Source: JBCBKZ01 sp039026975
Lineage (GTDB): Bacteria > Bacteroidota > Bacteroidia > J057
Assembly (NCBI GenBank): GCA_039026975.1
Contig: JBCCLI010000139.1
Span: 1-14,905, forward strand
Reading direction: 5' to 3'
DNA: 14,905 nt
Under the pieces are notes generated by a model. The model was not told the DNA's origin, ran no database searches, and was given only the letters and a program-made list of their open reading frames with translations. The translations under genes and the position numbers were made by a program. Below are positions 14,061-14,905 of this stretch, in pieces. The first letter of the stretch is position 1. The number at the start of each line of letters is the position of its first letter.

Positions 14061-14905
14061 ATGAGATTTCATATTTCTACCATAGAAGGTAACTATTCCA
14101 GCGAACTCAGAAGGCTGTTTGTCTTCGCCCATCTTTGCCTCCCCTTATTCAGTTGTCTATCCATGCTTACGGGAGGGTACTTCCTGGCCTACAAAATCCT
14201 CCCTAGAATTCTGCCTGCTATCTCTCCGAGCTTATGGGTTATATTGGCACTGGTCATGGTGACATTTCTGGAAACCATAAAGTATTTTGTTTCTCCCTTA
14301 GTGACAAAATCTCTTTGGCACAAAGACTTCCTCATGACACTGGTTTTGACACCACTGGTAGTTCTTCTTTTTGGGACGTCTATCTATTTTTCAGTTCAGG
14401 GCGTTCAGGAGTTTTACAAGGAGCAGGATTCTAGCTCAGAAGAAATTCAAGCGACCTACAGCGCGCTGCTGGACGCTACCGAGCAATACTACAGCAGAAA
14501 ACTCGGAGAAGTAGATTCCACCCTCTCAGCACTGGAGGGAAAATTAGGAGATAGCCAGATCCTGGCCAGAGTGGATAGAATTAACCAACGCATCAGACAA
14601 GCAGAAGAGCGGCACAGAGCTGCATCAAATGATTCTTTGCGAGCGGTTTACAGTAGGAGAATTAAGGATCTACAAAGTGAGAAAAGGCTATTGGAAAATA
14701 GCACGGGGAATTCTGCTTTTCAGGTAAACAAAATGAATATTCTCATAGCTGAGCGGAACAGGCTACTGGAAGAGAAAGCCTTCAAATCAAAGCAGCTTAG
14801 GGAAACACAAGCACAGGAGCTATCAGTCCAGCAGGCAGAAAGTAACTTTCTACAAGCTAATATTCTTTACCTTTCCTTAGGTATCGAACTGCTAATTGCG
14901 CTTTC
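14061..14905 (+). CDS. Membrane protein with long coiled coil (3' end beyond right edge)
   Basis: The frame runs from an ATG at 14061 to the right edge without a stop: 281 complete codons. The nearest in-frame upstream stop is at 13995-13997 and no other common start lies between, which fixes the start; no Shine-Dalgarno is seen. Three hydrophobic segments lie at about 18-46, 57-78 and 91-112, followed by a long charged region (about 120-262, rich in Glu, Gln, Arg, Lys and Leu, such as RINQRIRQAEERHRAA) predicted to be coiled coil. A new hydrophobic stretch begins at the cut end (about 265 onward), probably a fourth helix. I do not recognise the family. The layout resembles membrane-anchored coiled-coil proteins found in Bacteroidota mobile elements, but no function can be assigned. 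Confidence 0.8.
   Translation, partial: MRFHISTIEGNYSSELRRLFVFAHLCLPLFSCLSMLTGGYFLAYKILPRILPAISPSLWVILALVMVTFLETIKYFVSPLVTKSLWHKDFLMTLVLTPLVVLLFGTSIYFSVQGVQEFYKEQDSSSEEIQATYSALLDATEQYYSRKLGEVDSTLSALEGKLGDSQILARVDRINQRIRQAEERHRAASNDSLRAVYSRRIKDLQSEKRLLENSTGNSAFQVNKMNILIAERNRLLEEKAFKSKQLRETQAQELSVQQAESNFLQANILYLSLGIELLIAL

Noticed and set aside
14234..14434. 66-codon plus-strand frame near the right end
   Set aside because: It lies in another frame inside the membrane/coiled-coil gene, which continues open for 845 bases.

Overview
The window looks like Bacteroidota, most likely a Cytophagales-type marine or soil bacterium. The reasons are a moderately AT-rich genome, genes without clear Shine-Dalgarno sequences, a secreted protein with cysteine-rich repeats, a TPR-type sensor kinase, a CRY-DASH photolyase, and relatives of conjugation proteins (TraM, BfmA/BtgA) typical of Bacteroidota mobile elements. 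This placement is inference from gene style, not from a marker gene.

Positions 1-8275 read as ordinary chromosome. They hold the 5' part of a large secreted repeat protein (minus strand, running off the left edge), rnhB (RNase HII, plus), a lipoprotein gamma-glutamyltranspeptidase (minus, its stop codon abutting that of rnhB), a CRY-DASH photolyase (plus) and an orphan TPR sensor histidine kinase (minus). No functional link among these genes is visible; they are nucleic-acid maintenance, glutathione or peptide turnover, light-dependent repair, sensing and cell-surface functions.

After a 522-bp gene-free stretch, positions 8798-14905 have the character of an integrative or conjugative element, or a decayed one. 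They hold a TraM-like secretion-channel protein (minus), a divergent BfmA/BtgA-type mobilization protein fused to a zinc-ribbon tail like that of a type IA topoisomerase (plus), a small four-helix membrane protein (minus), a type IA topoisomerase homologue that lacks a zinc tail and has an eroded active site (minus), a small two-helix membrane protein with a charged tail (minus), and a membrane/coiled-coil protein running off the right edge (plus). The central oddity is that the topoisomerase seems split: the core in one gene, the DNA-binding zinc tail attached to a mobilization protein in the next plus-strand gene. A plausible but unproven reading is a DNA-processing (relaxosome-like) module in which a catalytically weakened topoisomerase acts structurally.

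The 760-bp gene-free stretch at 13301-14060 carries a strong hairpin followed on the minus strand by nine T, two perfect 21-bp direct repeats flanking an AT-rich segment with a 13-bp palindrome, and further dyads. It is the best candidate for a cis-acting site (origin of transfer, origin of replication or recombination site) of the element. No tRNA, rRNA, insertion sequence or true CRISPR array was seen.
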